DNA of 64,000 nucleotides. It comes from Bacteroides sp. 224. GTDB lineage: Bacteria > Bacteroidota > Bacteroidia > Bacteroidales > Bacteroidaceae. The notes under the pieces were generated by a model. That model made no database searches and was not told where the DNA came from. It saw nothing but the letters and a program-made list of their open reading frames with translations. The translations under genes were made by a program, and so were the position numbers. This document shows, one piece after another, positions 17,640 to 25,507 of this stretch. Position 1 is the stretch's first letter, and each line of letters opens with the position of its first letter. Location of the stretch: assembly GCF_010500995.1 (NCBI RefSeq), contig NZ_QVMK01000013.1:49493-113492 (forward strand). Reading direction: 5' to 3'.

Positions 17640-18719
17640 ATGTCAATATCAAAACTAAATAAAAAAATTAAAGATGAACTCTTAAAGAGAAGGGAACAAT
17701 CTTATGAAAATGAATTAAGTAAAATATTTGAACTTTATAGAAAAGGAATAGCAGAACTTAAAAATAGCGAAAGTATTTTATCAAAAGACGAATGGGGTAA
17801 AGTTATAAAGAATGTTGAAGCTTTATGTGATACAATCATAAAAGCTTTTGACTATTATTCATCTGCACGGATTGCAGATTGTTATCAGCTCATCAAGGAT
17901 TATATCTCAGAAAATGCCACAAGTACCTCATTGAACATTTATTCAATATCATGCGACAATAAGGAGGATGCACATTGGTATAGAATGCGTAAAAAAGAAT
18001 CTGAGAAGGAGCTTTTTAGGCCTAGAGAGATGTTCCATATACCATTTGAATTAAGGGGGAAAATTCAAACACAAAGATATAGTATACCTGGTTATCCTTG
18101 CTTGTATTTAGGCAGAACAATTCATACATGTTGGGCAGAAATGCATGAGCTTTCGCTTTCTGATTTTTATGTATCCCGGGTTGAAGTAGTTGAAGATATT
18201 AGATTATTAGATTTGAGACTTCCAGTAAACGATTTTAACATAGAACACCGCGGTGATTTAATCAAAATTCTAAACACCTATCCCTTAATCATTGCATGTT
18301 CAATAAAAACATATAATCAGAGCGACTCCTTTAAGCCAGAATATATAATACCTCAACAAATAATGCTAACATTAGCTGAAAATTCAGATATTATAGGGTG
18401 TATTTATAGCTCAACACGTAAAAACCCTGTATTCCAATGGAATGAAATCGTTTTTGATAATATAGCAATTCCGGTTAGAGATGCGAAAGCAAAGGAAGGT
18501 TACTGTTCCAAACTTAAAAATTTATTTAAAATAACTATGCCCACAAGCTATGAGTATGAAATAATAAAGAAACCATTTCAAACGATATTATTTAACTATA
18601 ACGAAAGTAGTGAGTCCATCTCTTTAGAATATCCAGAACAATACAAAGATTCCATCTTTGGGCAAATAGAGAGTAGACTTTTGAGCAAGGAAGCCAAACT
18701 TATTTATAATTGGGATTAA
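17640..18719 (+). CDS. RES-domain-like protein in the tRNA-Lys island
   Basis: This 359-residue soluble protein has a lysine-rich helical N-terminus (~1-90). Residues ~110-275 carry the pattern of RES domains: an early WYRMR arginine, HIPFELRGKIQTQRYSIPGYPCLYLG in place of the ERxxGRWN..G.PVLYLA block, and a CWAEM glutamate. RES proteins are usually NAD+-degrading toxins paired with Xre-type antitoxins. No Xre gene is visible beside this one, so a lone effector or other defence role is possible. The DNA is notably AT-rich compared with the core genes, in line with horizontal gain. RES assignment is by motif recognition. Confidence 0.6.
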   Translation: MSISKLNKKIKDELLKRREQSYENELSKIFELYRKGIAELKNSESILSKDEWGKVIKNVEALCDTIIKAFDYYSSARIADCYQLIKDYISENATSTSLNIYSISCDNKEDAHWYRMRKKESEKELFRPREMFHIPFELRGKIQTQRYSIPGYPCLYLGRTIHTCWAEMHELSLSDFYVSRVEVVEDIRLLDLRLPVNDFNIEHRGDLIKILNTYPLIIACSIKTYNQSDSFKPEYIIPQQIMLTLAENSDIIGCIYSSTRKNPVFQWNEIVFDNIAIPVRDAKAKEGYCSKLKNLFKITMPTSYEYEIIKKPFQTILFNYNESSESISLEYPEQYKDSIFGQIESRLLSKEAKLIYNWD

Positions 18720-18752
18720 CATAGGGATTATAAGAACCAATGGTGGAAGGGC

Positions 18753-18893
18753 ATGAAGGTATTTATTTCTTTAATCTGCTTATTTTTGTTTAGTTGTGAT
18801 AACAATAGCAGGGAACTCCGCTCCTTCAAATCAACAGCAATGTTTGTTTTTGTAGAATTTCATATTTTCTTCTTTAATTTTATATTCACATGA
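18753..18893 (+). pseudogene. Short lipoprotein gene start, probably a remnant
   Basis: A 46-codon frame begins with a good lipoprotein signal (MKVFISLICLFLFSC, Cys15, then DNNSREL). After about residue 28 it runs into phenylalanine-rich, low-complexity sequence and stops. It lies 33 bp after the RES gene with GGAAGG just upstream. It looks like the 5' end of a truncated lipoprotein gene; a genuine small lipoprotein cannot be excluded. Confidence 0.4.
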
Positions 18894-18902
18894 TTGAATG
18901 CA

Positions 18903-19706
18903 TCATCGAAACCGCATACAGCGGACAGATACAAACATGGCGAATAGCACTATTAGCTTCATTGCCAATATAATTCGATCATACGAAGTGAAACAAATTT
19001 TAGGTCGAACAGACATTGCCTTTGTTAAAAGTGCGTTTCCCATTCTTCGCGCAGATAATGCTGAAATTGATTTTTCGAAGAATATCCATGCTTGAGCGCC
19101 ATTTCCGGAGCGAGATCGTTCTATAGCAATCGGAACATTGCATGTTTTACATACAGAACGAAATATATCTATGTCTTCCTTCCATTTCTCTTCATCAAAA
19201 TCAACGACAAGAAGTAGACAATTATCATTTGGCAGAAGTGGGTAGATGTCGATAATTCCAGCACCATGTTCATCTTTATTTCTTAAATGGTTATTGATTA
19301 CTTCTTTTGTCAGAGGCAGCAGATCCCGGTTAGGACAATCTTTGCATTTAATGCGTGTTTTGTCACAAAGGTCTTTCACCCATTCGTTTTTGCATGCTGG
19401 AACGTAATAGCTGCTTCCATGTTTCTTACTGTAGCATCGTTTGGCGTACACATCTGTTCGTCCTTGAAACAGCGATTGAAACAACTCTATTTTTTCATCA
19501 GGAGTACTGTACTTGTTTATTAAGGGAATACAGGTCTTTTTAGTATTATTTTGCTCTAGATTATTCGATACTGGAAAGGTTCCTTGTGGAATATGTTCCC
19601 TCTGAGAAAATCCCAGCAATTTTCGCAGCCTTTCATTTTCAGCGAGTAACTCAAAATTCTCAACCTCTAATTCTGTGATCCGTTTTCGTAGGTCAAATTC
19701 GGACAT
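18903..19706 (-). pseudogene. Truncated paralogue of the TOTE primase-helicase
   Basis: Residues 1-244 align closely with the start of the 966-residue protein at 21934-24834: coiled-coil start, INKYSTP, FQSLFQGRTDVYAKRCYSKKH, four-cysteine zinc cluster, VDFD metal motif. Homology ends abruptly near base 18975 at FTSYDR and is followed by 23 unrelated codons. The helicase and nuclease parts are absent. The primase sxH motif reads SGNGAQAW, with Gln where the full-length copy has His. Both the break and the catalytic substitution point to a dead gene. It is in the same orientation as the intact paralogue 5 kb away. Confidence 0.85.
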
Positions 19707-19735
19707 ATTGCGCTTATATTTATTACATTGTATTT

Positions 19736-20878
19736 CTATTTTTTGTTTTCATCCTCTAAATTTAGTTCTCTTTCAATTTCTTCGATGGAAGGAAGTGAAT
19801 ATTTAAGGTTCTTAGGCAATAATTCTGAAAATGTGTATTCGGAAATGCCTATTGGTTGACTACTGCTTTCTAAAGAGTAGCGAGCCTCTATATTATCTTT
19901 TGTTTTGCAAATAAGTAAACCAATAGTTGGGTTATCCATATCTTTTTTCAGCAGGTCATTGATTGCAGCAATATAATAACCCAGTTTCCCTGCATGTTCG
20001 GGTTCAAATTCTTTCACTTTCAACTCCACTACTACATAACAGCGTAGTTCTAAATGGTAGAATAACAAATCAATGTTCCGTTCTTTATTACCAACTTTTA
20101 TAGGATACTGTCTGCCAACAAAAGCAAAACCTTGTCCAAGCTCCAGCAAGAATTTTGTGATATCTGTAACTAAGGCATCTTCCAACTCTTTTTCTTTATA
20201 ATCCTCCGTGAGAGTGAGAAAATCGAAATTATATGGATCTTTCAAAGTTTCTCTTGCTAAATCGCTTTAAACTTCAGGAAGCAAACGATCAAAGTTGTTA
20301 ACTGATTTTCCTTGTGTTTGATAAAGATTGACATCCATGAAATTCATTAGCATAGCTCTACTCCAACCATTTTTGATCGTTTTTTGTACATAGAATAGCG
20401 CCTCATGTACAGACTTGCATTTATCAATAAGATGCTTCTGATGTCCCCAGGGAATTGAGAATAATGGGTTGTCTTGAAATTCACCCTCAACTTGGGGGTA
20501 AATTATATCACCCATATTATGAGTTATTTGAATTTCACCCCCAGCTTGAGGGTGGAATCCTTCATATATTTGTTGGTTATACTGTTTACTATTTGCATAA
20601 AATTGATAAAATCGTTTACAATAATTCAGATTAGTGACTGAGAATCCTTGCATATCAGGGAATTCTCTCTTTAATTCTTTACTTAAACGAGAATAAAATC
20701 CACTTCCCCATACAGCATCCATTTGGCGAACGACTATATCCTGTCCTAAATCCCAATATAATCGCAGCAATTCGGAATTAACCTTAACAGCTGCTCTTAA
20801 TTGACTTTGTCGAATCCTTCCCTTCAAATCAATCAACCATTGTCTAAATTCAGATTCCTTTATTATATCTGCGCTCAT
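19736..20878 (-). pseudogene. YhcG/DUF1016-type PDDEXK nuclease interrupted by one TAA
   Basis: One continuous 381-codon frame is broken by a single TAA at 20267-20269. The upstream half (residues 1-203, FRQWLIDLKGRIRQSQLRAAVKVNSELLRLYWDLG) is the DUF1016 N-terminal winged-helix part. The downstream half holds the PDDEXK nuclease core (ERNIDLLFYHLELRCYVVVELK). Across the stop the peptide reads LLPEV-stop-SDLARETLKDPYNFDF, where intact relatives have Gln at the stop. A CAA-to-TAA change explains it. The 3' half could restart at the ATG at 20245. YhcG-like nucleases are associated with defence and phage DNA processing. Confidence 0.85.
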
Positions 20879-21185
20879 ATATTTTTTCCGCCTTTTATTT
20901 GAATTGTTTAATTCAACAAATTTACGAATTCTTTTTTCATATCCTTATCAATCACTCGAAATTGCCAATATTGCCAGAATCGCCAACATCAAGAATAAGA
21001 GCGAAAACATACCACCTCTAAAATTCTGTCCAACTCTGACTAGGAATGTCCAATGTACTTTCAGAGGCTTTAAATATGTGATAGAAAAACAGAACAATCA
21101 TTTGCACTAGATGATTTTCTTTTATTCCAGTATGTTTGCATCGTTTTCACTGCAACTAAAAACAGAGCATAGCAATTGAAAATAC
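20879..21185. other. Gap in the island, no feature seen
   Basis: These 307 bp between the broken nuclease and the phosphoesterase fragment are AT-rich, with stops in all frames. CGCCAATATTGCC-like short repeats near 20965-20985 are the only pattern. No gene or RNA is apparent. Confidence 0.5.
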
Positions 21186-21470
21186 ATGCATAAAATTATC
21201 ATAGCAGGAAAAAAAACACCTTTTAGGCTTTTGGACAAGTCTGAATTGAAGGGTATTTATGTAGATGCCAACAGCCATGCCAATGGTGCTTTTACAGTAA
21301 AATTAGCTGATTGTGTCGAAGATAGCAATATTCAGTATTGGATATATGGACACTCACATTATAATGTTGACAAACAGATTGGTAATACTCTTTATGTTTC
21401 AAATCAGTTGGGCTATGTGTTCAATGATGAACACCTGCCTTTCCAACGCGACAAGGCTATAGAAATATAA
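21186..21470 (+). pseudogene. C-terminal fragment of a metallophosphoesterase
   Basis: The 94-codon frame contains WIYGHSHYN, the last metal-binding motif (GHxH) of calcineurin-like phosphoesterases, followed by NTLYVSNQLGYVFNDE. The earlier metal motifs (DxH, GD, GNHE) are missing, so only the last third of a gene remains. The ATG start is probably fortuitous. Consistent with a deletion scar within the island. Confidence 0.7.
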
Positions 21471-21499
21471 TCCCATGTAGGCATATAGACAGTTTATTT

Positions 21500-21510
21500 G
21501 GATCACCAGT
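21500..21510 (+). other. Second att-like core copy
   Basis: GGATCACCAGT occurs here and again at 21784-21794, where it overlaps the 13-bp tRNA-end copy. GGATCAC also ends the tRNA itself at 17525-17531. This suggests a third, nested attachment-type scar. Confidence 0.4.
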
Positions 21511-21556
21511 GCAGAGTGCAAGCCTTTATATATAAAGGGCTCGCACTCTGCACTGG
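21506..21556. repeat. Long perfect hairpin with nested AT palindrome
   Basis: CCAGTGCAGAGTGC (21506-21519) is perfectly complementary to GCACTCTGCACTGG (21543-21556). The loop holds another palindrome, CCTTTATATATAAAGG. No T-tract follows, so it is not an evident terminator; it begins directly at the att-like core at 21500-21510. Confidence 0.75.
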
Positions 21557-21777
21557 GCTTGGACTACAGAAAAAAGATAAATCATTAATTTACAGAACAT
21601 TTGGTTATTAGACCAAAAAATTGTATTTTCGAACCTGAAAAGAAAAGATGAGAAGTAATATTCTCTATTCCGAGAGACATCTATAACAAAATGAGTTTTG
21701 TGGCCATTTGATGTCCTAAGTTTATTGACAATTTGCAATGTGTTAGAAATAAGCCGATTATACGCATGGTTCATATT

Positions 21778-21790
21778 CCAGGCGGATCAC
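21778..21790 (+). other. attR-like copy of the tRNA-Lys 3' end
   Basis: CCAGGCGGATCAC matches tRNA bases 17519-17530 plus one flanking base exactly. No tRNA precedes it here. With the tRNA it delimits a 4.26-kb segment (17531-21790). Confidence 0.75.
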
Positions 21791-21797
21791 CAGTAGA

Positions 21798-21823
21798 AAA
21801 GGACTTTTTTTAAGTCCTTTTTT
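21798..21823 (+). terminator. Orphan terminator, probably the original tRNA-Lys terminator
   Basis: AAAGGACTT-TTTTT-AAGTCCTTT forms a perfect 9-bp stem with a short T tail, 7 bp after the attR-like core and with no gene ending nearby. Its position mirrors that of the terminator after the tRNA, as expected if an insertion pushed it away. Confidence 0.7.
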
Positions 21824-21851
21824 CATTCTACTACAGTATAACTTTGATTAA

Positions 21852-21890
21852 CAGGGGTCAATTCGAAAATCAGGGGTCAATCCGAAAAGT
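21852..21890. repeat. 19-bp tandem repeat CAGGGGTCAAT(T/C)CGAAAA
   Basis: Two copies start at 21852 and 21871 with one base difference in the core. Such GGGGTCAA repeats resemble the ends of IS21-type elements as I remember them, but no transposase is nearby. It lies between the attR-like site and the end of the TOTE gene. Confidence 0.5.
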
Positions 21891-21933
21891 AGGTTGAATT
21901 GTTAAAACTTTAAGCGCACATTCAGTAGTTGCC

Positions 21934-24834
21934 TTATGATAGCTCATTCGCTAACTCTTTGGAATCCAGTCGCATAATAGTATCTTCCGAATTACCTGGA
22001 TCAAAAAGGCTGATGTTCCCATACCAAACAATCCTATCATCTATAATAATGTATTTTTGATAAATATCCGATTCTTGCACAACAGTCAACCTAGCTTGAA
22101 GAACCTCTATACACTCCCTTATCTGTTCCTGTTCTTTATATGATTCTACAGGACGAATTGTAACTGTAATAGGTATACCGATTTGTAAAGGTACTTTCAG
22201 CCATTCAAATACTACATTGAGTTGTTTTCTCCGAATATAAGGACTCACTATCCGGATTTCTTTCTCTGCTTTAGCAAAGTCATTACGGATGACTGATACA
22301 AAAGTATCACAATCATAAATCATATTAATCTTATCCGGTTCATTCTTTGAAGACAAAGTCTTATATCCAATTTGAGCATAACCAGTAAGGCGTTTATGAT
22401 ACATTCGCTCTAAAACAGGGATATGAATATCTACATAGTCGTAAACAATTACATACTGTTTCTCGGGATAATCACGATGCAAGCGTCCGGCATATTGGGC
22501 CAATGTTCCTTTCCATGCAATTGGAGATGCAAGAAACAGGGTATCTAAACGTGGATAATCAAACCCTTCTCCAATGTATTTTCCTGTGGCAATCACAATA
22601 AGTTTTTCATCGTCAGAAATAGCAGCTAATGATTCTACCATTTTATTCCTTATTTTTGTTGAATTGGCGCCAATGAGTGTTATTATTTGTGCACTCGTTT
22701 GACTTCCAAGAATAGCTGCCAATCGATTAACATGCTCTTTCCGTTGGGCAAGGATAATAGGAGTTCTACCATTTGTTATAGCTTCTTTCACATCAGCTGC
22801 TATCTGTTGATTACGAGGTTCATTTTCTGCAAGTGCAGCATATACTTTCGTAATATGCCAATCGGATTCATTTTGATTTAAAGGTTTTCTGAATCTGGTA
22901 AAGCAGGGTACAATATAATGTTCGAAGTTTCGTTTGTCAGCTTGTTCTTTTGCACTAATGCTATATCGTATCGGTCCGCATTGCATAAAAGTTGCTGGAT
23001 GCTGCCCGTCTTGCCGTTTAGGTGTTGCAGTTAATCCATAAACATATCTGGCATTTATTTCGCTAAGTACTTTTTCATAGCTAAGCGAGGAAGCATGATG
23101 ACATTCATCGACTATTACAATCCCATAATTCTTTACAAGTTCATTCACTTCATTTTCACGGACTAAACTTTGAACAAGCGCAATATCAATTATACCAGAT
23201 GAAGTTTTCTTCCCTGAACATATTTGTCCGATAATGGGACGTGCCTTTTTTCGTCCCCGTTTCTTCTCCGGTTCAGGCAAAGATTCATTTATTTCAAGAA
23301 ACTGTTCCAATGACCTCTTCCATTGATCGCATAAAGTCTGCAAGTGAACTAATATCAATGTATTGCATTTTCTTTCTGCAATAAGTGAAGCCCCGATAAC
23401 AGTCTTCCCAAAAGCTGTAGGAACAGATAATATTCCATTTTCGCACTGGAGCAAAGCGTCTGCTGCGAACTGTTGCTCTTCTCGAAATGTTCCTTTGAAG
23501 TGAACATTTATTTGTTTTCCTTTATTCCGTTTATCATCAAAAACATATTGTACGTTTGAGCTTTCAAGTAAATGTACAAGTGAAGATCTACAGCCTCTCG
23601 GAATGCCGATATATTCATCTGTTTCATTCAATGAATAAATAATTCTTGGAATACCGTAGGTAGACATTCGCATCTTTTGAGTTTTATAGAACAATGGATT
23701 TTGGAAAGCAGCTAATCTTTTGATACGATTAAGCGCTCGTGCGCTTATTCTTTCTTTAGGAATATATATCAAATTTGCTTCAACAATAGTCAAAATTTCC
23801 GGAAAGTCTTTCTTTTCAATATTATCAGGATTTCCGTTTTCCCAAGGTTTAAATAGATTTCCTTCATTATCCTCTATGCGTCCGAGTTCACCTAAACTGC
23901 TTCCTTCGCACAATAGAGGAAGTAAAACTTCTATTTCAGTTAAATTCATCTTTTTGACAGAGGCCAGATAAGACCATTGATCAGAATAGCTTTTGAAGTT
24001 TTCGTCAATAAATTCACTATTCCCATTTTCGCGTGCACCCCCTTGCAGTGGCAATGCTATCAAATTACCAAAGCCACCTTTAGGCATAAAGTCCTGATTT
24101 GGAAACATTCGATCGTATGACGTGAAACTGATCTCATGCCTGACTGTCATTGCCTTTGTTAAAAGGGCATTACCAAGTCTCCGTGCAGATACGGCAGGAA
24201 TGGGAAGTGCAAAAAATATCCATGCATGAGCTCCATTTCCTGAGCGGGAGCGTTCTATGGCAACCGGAATATTATAAGTGTTACAAATAGAACGAAATGT
24301 GGTTATATCTTCTTTCCATTTCTCTTTGTCAAAATCAACAGCTAGAAAAACACAATTCTCGTTTTGTAAGAGGGGGTAAATTCCAACAATACCGGCGCCA
24401 TGTTCATCTTTGTTTCGTAGATGACTATCTATAACTTCTGTTGTCAATGGCAATAAATCCCTATTGGTACAATCTTTGCATTTGACGCGTGTTCTATCAC
24501 AAATGCCTTTCACCCATTCATTCTTACATGCAGGGATATAATAACTGCTTCGATGTTTTTTACTGTAACAACGCTTGGCATATACATCTGTCCGACCTTG
24601 AAACAGGGATTGAAATAAGTCAATCTTTTCTTCAGGGGTGCTATATTTGTTTATTGAAGTTGCAGAGGGTTTCTCTGTATTTATCTGTTTCAGAATGTTT
24701 GACAATAGAGTCGTTTTTTCAGTGTTTTTCTGAGGCAAGTTCAGCATTTCCCGTAATCTTTCATTCTCTGCAAGAAGTTTTAGATTCTGGGTCTTCAATT
24801 CAGCTATTTGCTTTAACAATTCTGATTCAGACAT
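21934..24834 (-). CDS. TOTE-type archaeo-eukaryotic primase / DEAD-box helicase / PLD-like protein
   Basis: This 966-residue multidomain protein belongs to the family named TOTE conflict system proteins, thought to act in defence or element conflict. Residues 1-35 are a coiled coil. An archaeo-eukaryotic primase domain spans ~60-290 with a Cys4 zinc cluster (C103-C122), VDFD (166-169) and the sxH motif SGNGAHAW (H203). A superfamily 2 helicase spans ~450-830: SVPTAFGKT (~475), DECHH (~576), TATPKR, IATGKYIGEGFDYP, QYAGRLHRD. The last ~110 residues resemble a phospholipase-D-like nuclease. There the HxK motif reads YQKYIIID, with Tyr replacing the catalytic His, so its nuclease activity is doubtful. 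It follows rloB by 38 bp, probably in one operon. Confidence 0.85.
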   Translation of the reverse strand: MSESELLKQIAELKTQNLKLLAENERLREMLNLPQKNTEKTTLLSNILKQINTEKPSATSINKYSTPEEKIDLFQSLFQGRTDVYAKRCYSKKHRSSYYIPACKNEWVKGICDRTRVKCKDCTNRDLLPLTTEVIDSHLRNKDEHGAGIVGIYPLLQNENCVFLAVDFDKEKWKEDITTFRSICNTYNIPVAIERSRSGNGAHAWIFFALPIPAVSARRLGNALLTKAMTVRHEISFTSYDRMFPNQDFMPKGGFGNLIALPLQGGARENGNSEFIDENFKSYSDQWSYLASVKKMNLTEIEVLLPLLCEGSSLGELGRIEDNEGNLFKPWENGNPDNIEKKDFPEILTIVEANLIYIPKERISARALNRIKRLAAFQNPLFYKTQKMRMSTYGIPRIIYSLNETDEYIGIPRGCRSSLVHLLESSNVQYVFDDKRNKGKQINVHFKGTFREEQQFAADALLQCENGILSVPTAFGKTVIGASLIAERKCNTLILVHLQTLCDQWKRSLEQFLEINESLPEPEKKRGRKKARPIIGQICSGKKTSSGIIDIALVQSLVRENEVNELVKNYGIVIVDECHHASSLSYEKVLSEINARYVYGLTATPKRQDGQHPATFMQCGPIRYSISAKEQADKRNFEHYIVPCFTRFRKPLNQNESDWHITKVYAALAENEPRNQQIAADVKEAITNGRTPIILAQRKEHVNRLAAILGSQTSAQIITLIGANSTKIRNKMVESLAAISDDEKLIVIATGKYIGEGFDYPRLDTLFLASPIAWKGTLAQYAGRLHRDYPEKQYVIVYDYVDIHIPVLERMYHKRLTGYAQIGYKTLSSKNEPDKINMIYDCDTFVSVIRNDFAKAEKEIRIVSPYIRRKQLNVVFEWLKVPLQIGIPITVTIRPVESYKEQEQIRECIEVLQARLTVVQESDIYQKYIIIDDRIVWYGNISLFDPGNSEDTIMRLDSKELANELS

Positions 24835-24872
24835 GATACCATAAGCTTTTTCCTAACAAATATAACTAGTTC

Positions 24873-25505
24873 TCATAAGAATCTAATCAGTTCTTCTATC
24901 AACCGATAAACAGTTGTTGAGGACTCGTCCTGTGCTGGATTATTTCCATTAAACCGCTTCATTACAATCTTAGCATTCTGAATGGCTTTCTGTTGTTTAG
25001 GAAACAATAAATTAAACATTTTAGTACTTACACCCGTCTTCTTTGTATAAGGAAATCCAAGTAAATCACTTAACATTCTCTCATATTGAGAACGATGTAA
25101 AGAACCTTGATATAGATTGAAATGAAGCAAAAACCAAAATTCAAATGCTTGATTGCTATATGCTACCTCAAAGCCATTTTGCCGAGCTATAAAGATAGCT
25201 GTATTAAAGTCTTTTTCTGGAAAATCATCTTTATCAAAAACTACCCAATTCTGGTTATATGATCGCCCTTTCCGTCTTTCTTCTTCTCTAATGTGAATTG
25301 CTTTTTGCACAAGTGTCAATGTGTTCATTCCATGGCCAACAGCTTTTACATGGGCAGAAGTTAAACGGAAAGCATTGAAATAATCGGGTTCGGTATTGAC
25401 TCCTTCGCATACAATAAGAAATGTCTATTTTACTTCGCGCACTCCGCTAACACGAGTTAATTTTCTTTCTATACGCGGGTTTGTGCCTTTTCTTGTTGCT
25501 GCCAT
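24873..25505 (-). pseudogene. rloB: RloB/AbiLii-family gene with one in-frame TAG
   Basis: The frame starts with ATG at 25505 (MAATRKGTNPRIERKL), two bases after rloA ends, and would give 210 residues. It is interrupted at codon 27 by TAG (25425-25427): REVK-stop-TFLIVCEGVNTEPDYFNAF. The sequence beyond the stop is typical RloB: FLIVCEG.NTEPDYF, VFDKDDFP (acidic catalytic-like site), QAFEFWFLLHF, and the YRLIEEL end. A single base change from a sense codon explains the break. A restart at the in-frame ATG at 25328 would lack the conserved FLIVCEG strand. RloB is the Toprim-like partner of the RloA ATPase in AbiL-type abortive infection. As written, the pair is probably inactive. Confidence 0.85.
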
Positions 25506-25507
25506 AA

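Noticed and set aside
21770..21791. Second tRNA gene at the attR-like copy
   Set aside because: Only the last 12 bases of the tRNA are present; there is no D arm, anticodon arm or T arm upstream.
21852..21890. Insertion sequence end at the 19-bp tandem repeat
   Set aside because: No transposase, second terminal repeat or target duplication was found nearby; kept only as a repeat.
19736..25505. Stop-codon readthrough or recoding explaining the TAA and TAG interruptions
   Set aside because: Two different stops are involved, all surrounding genes use normal stops, and the region is full of other gene decay; simple mutation is more likely.
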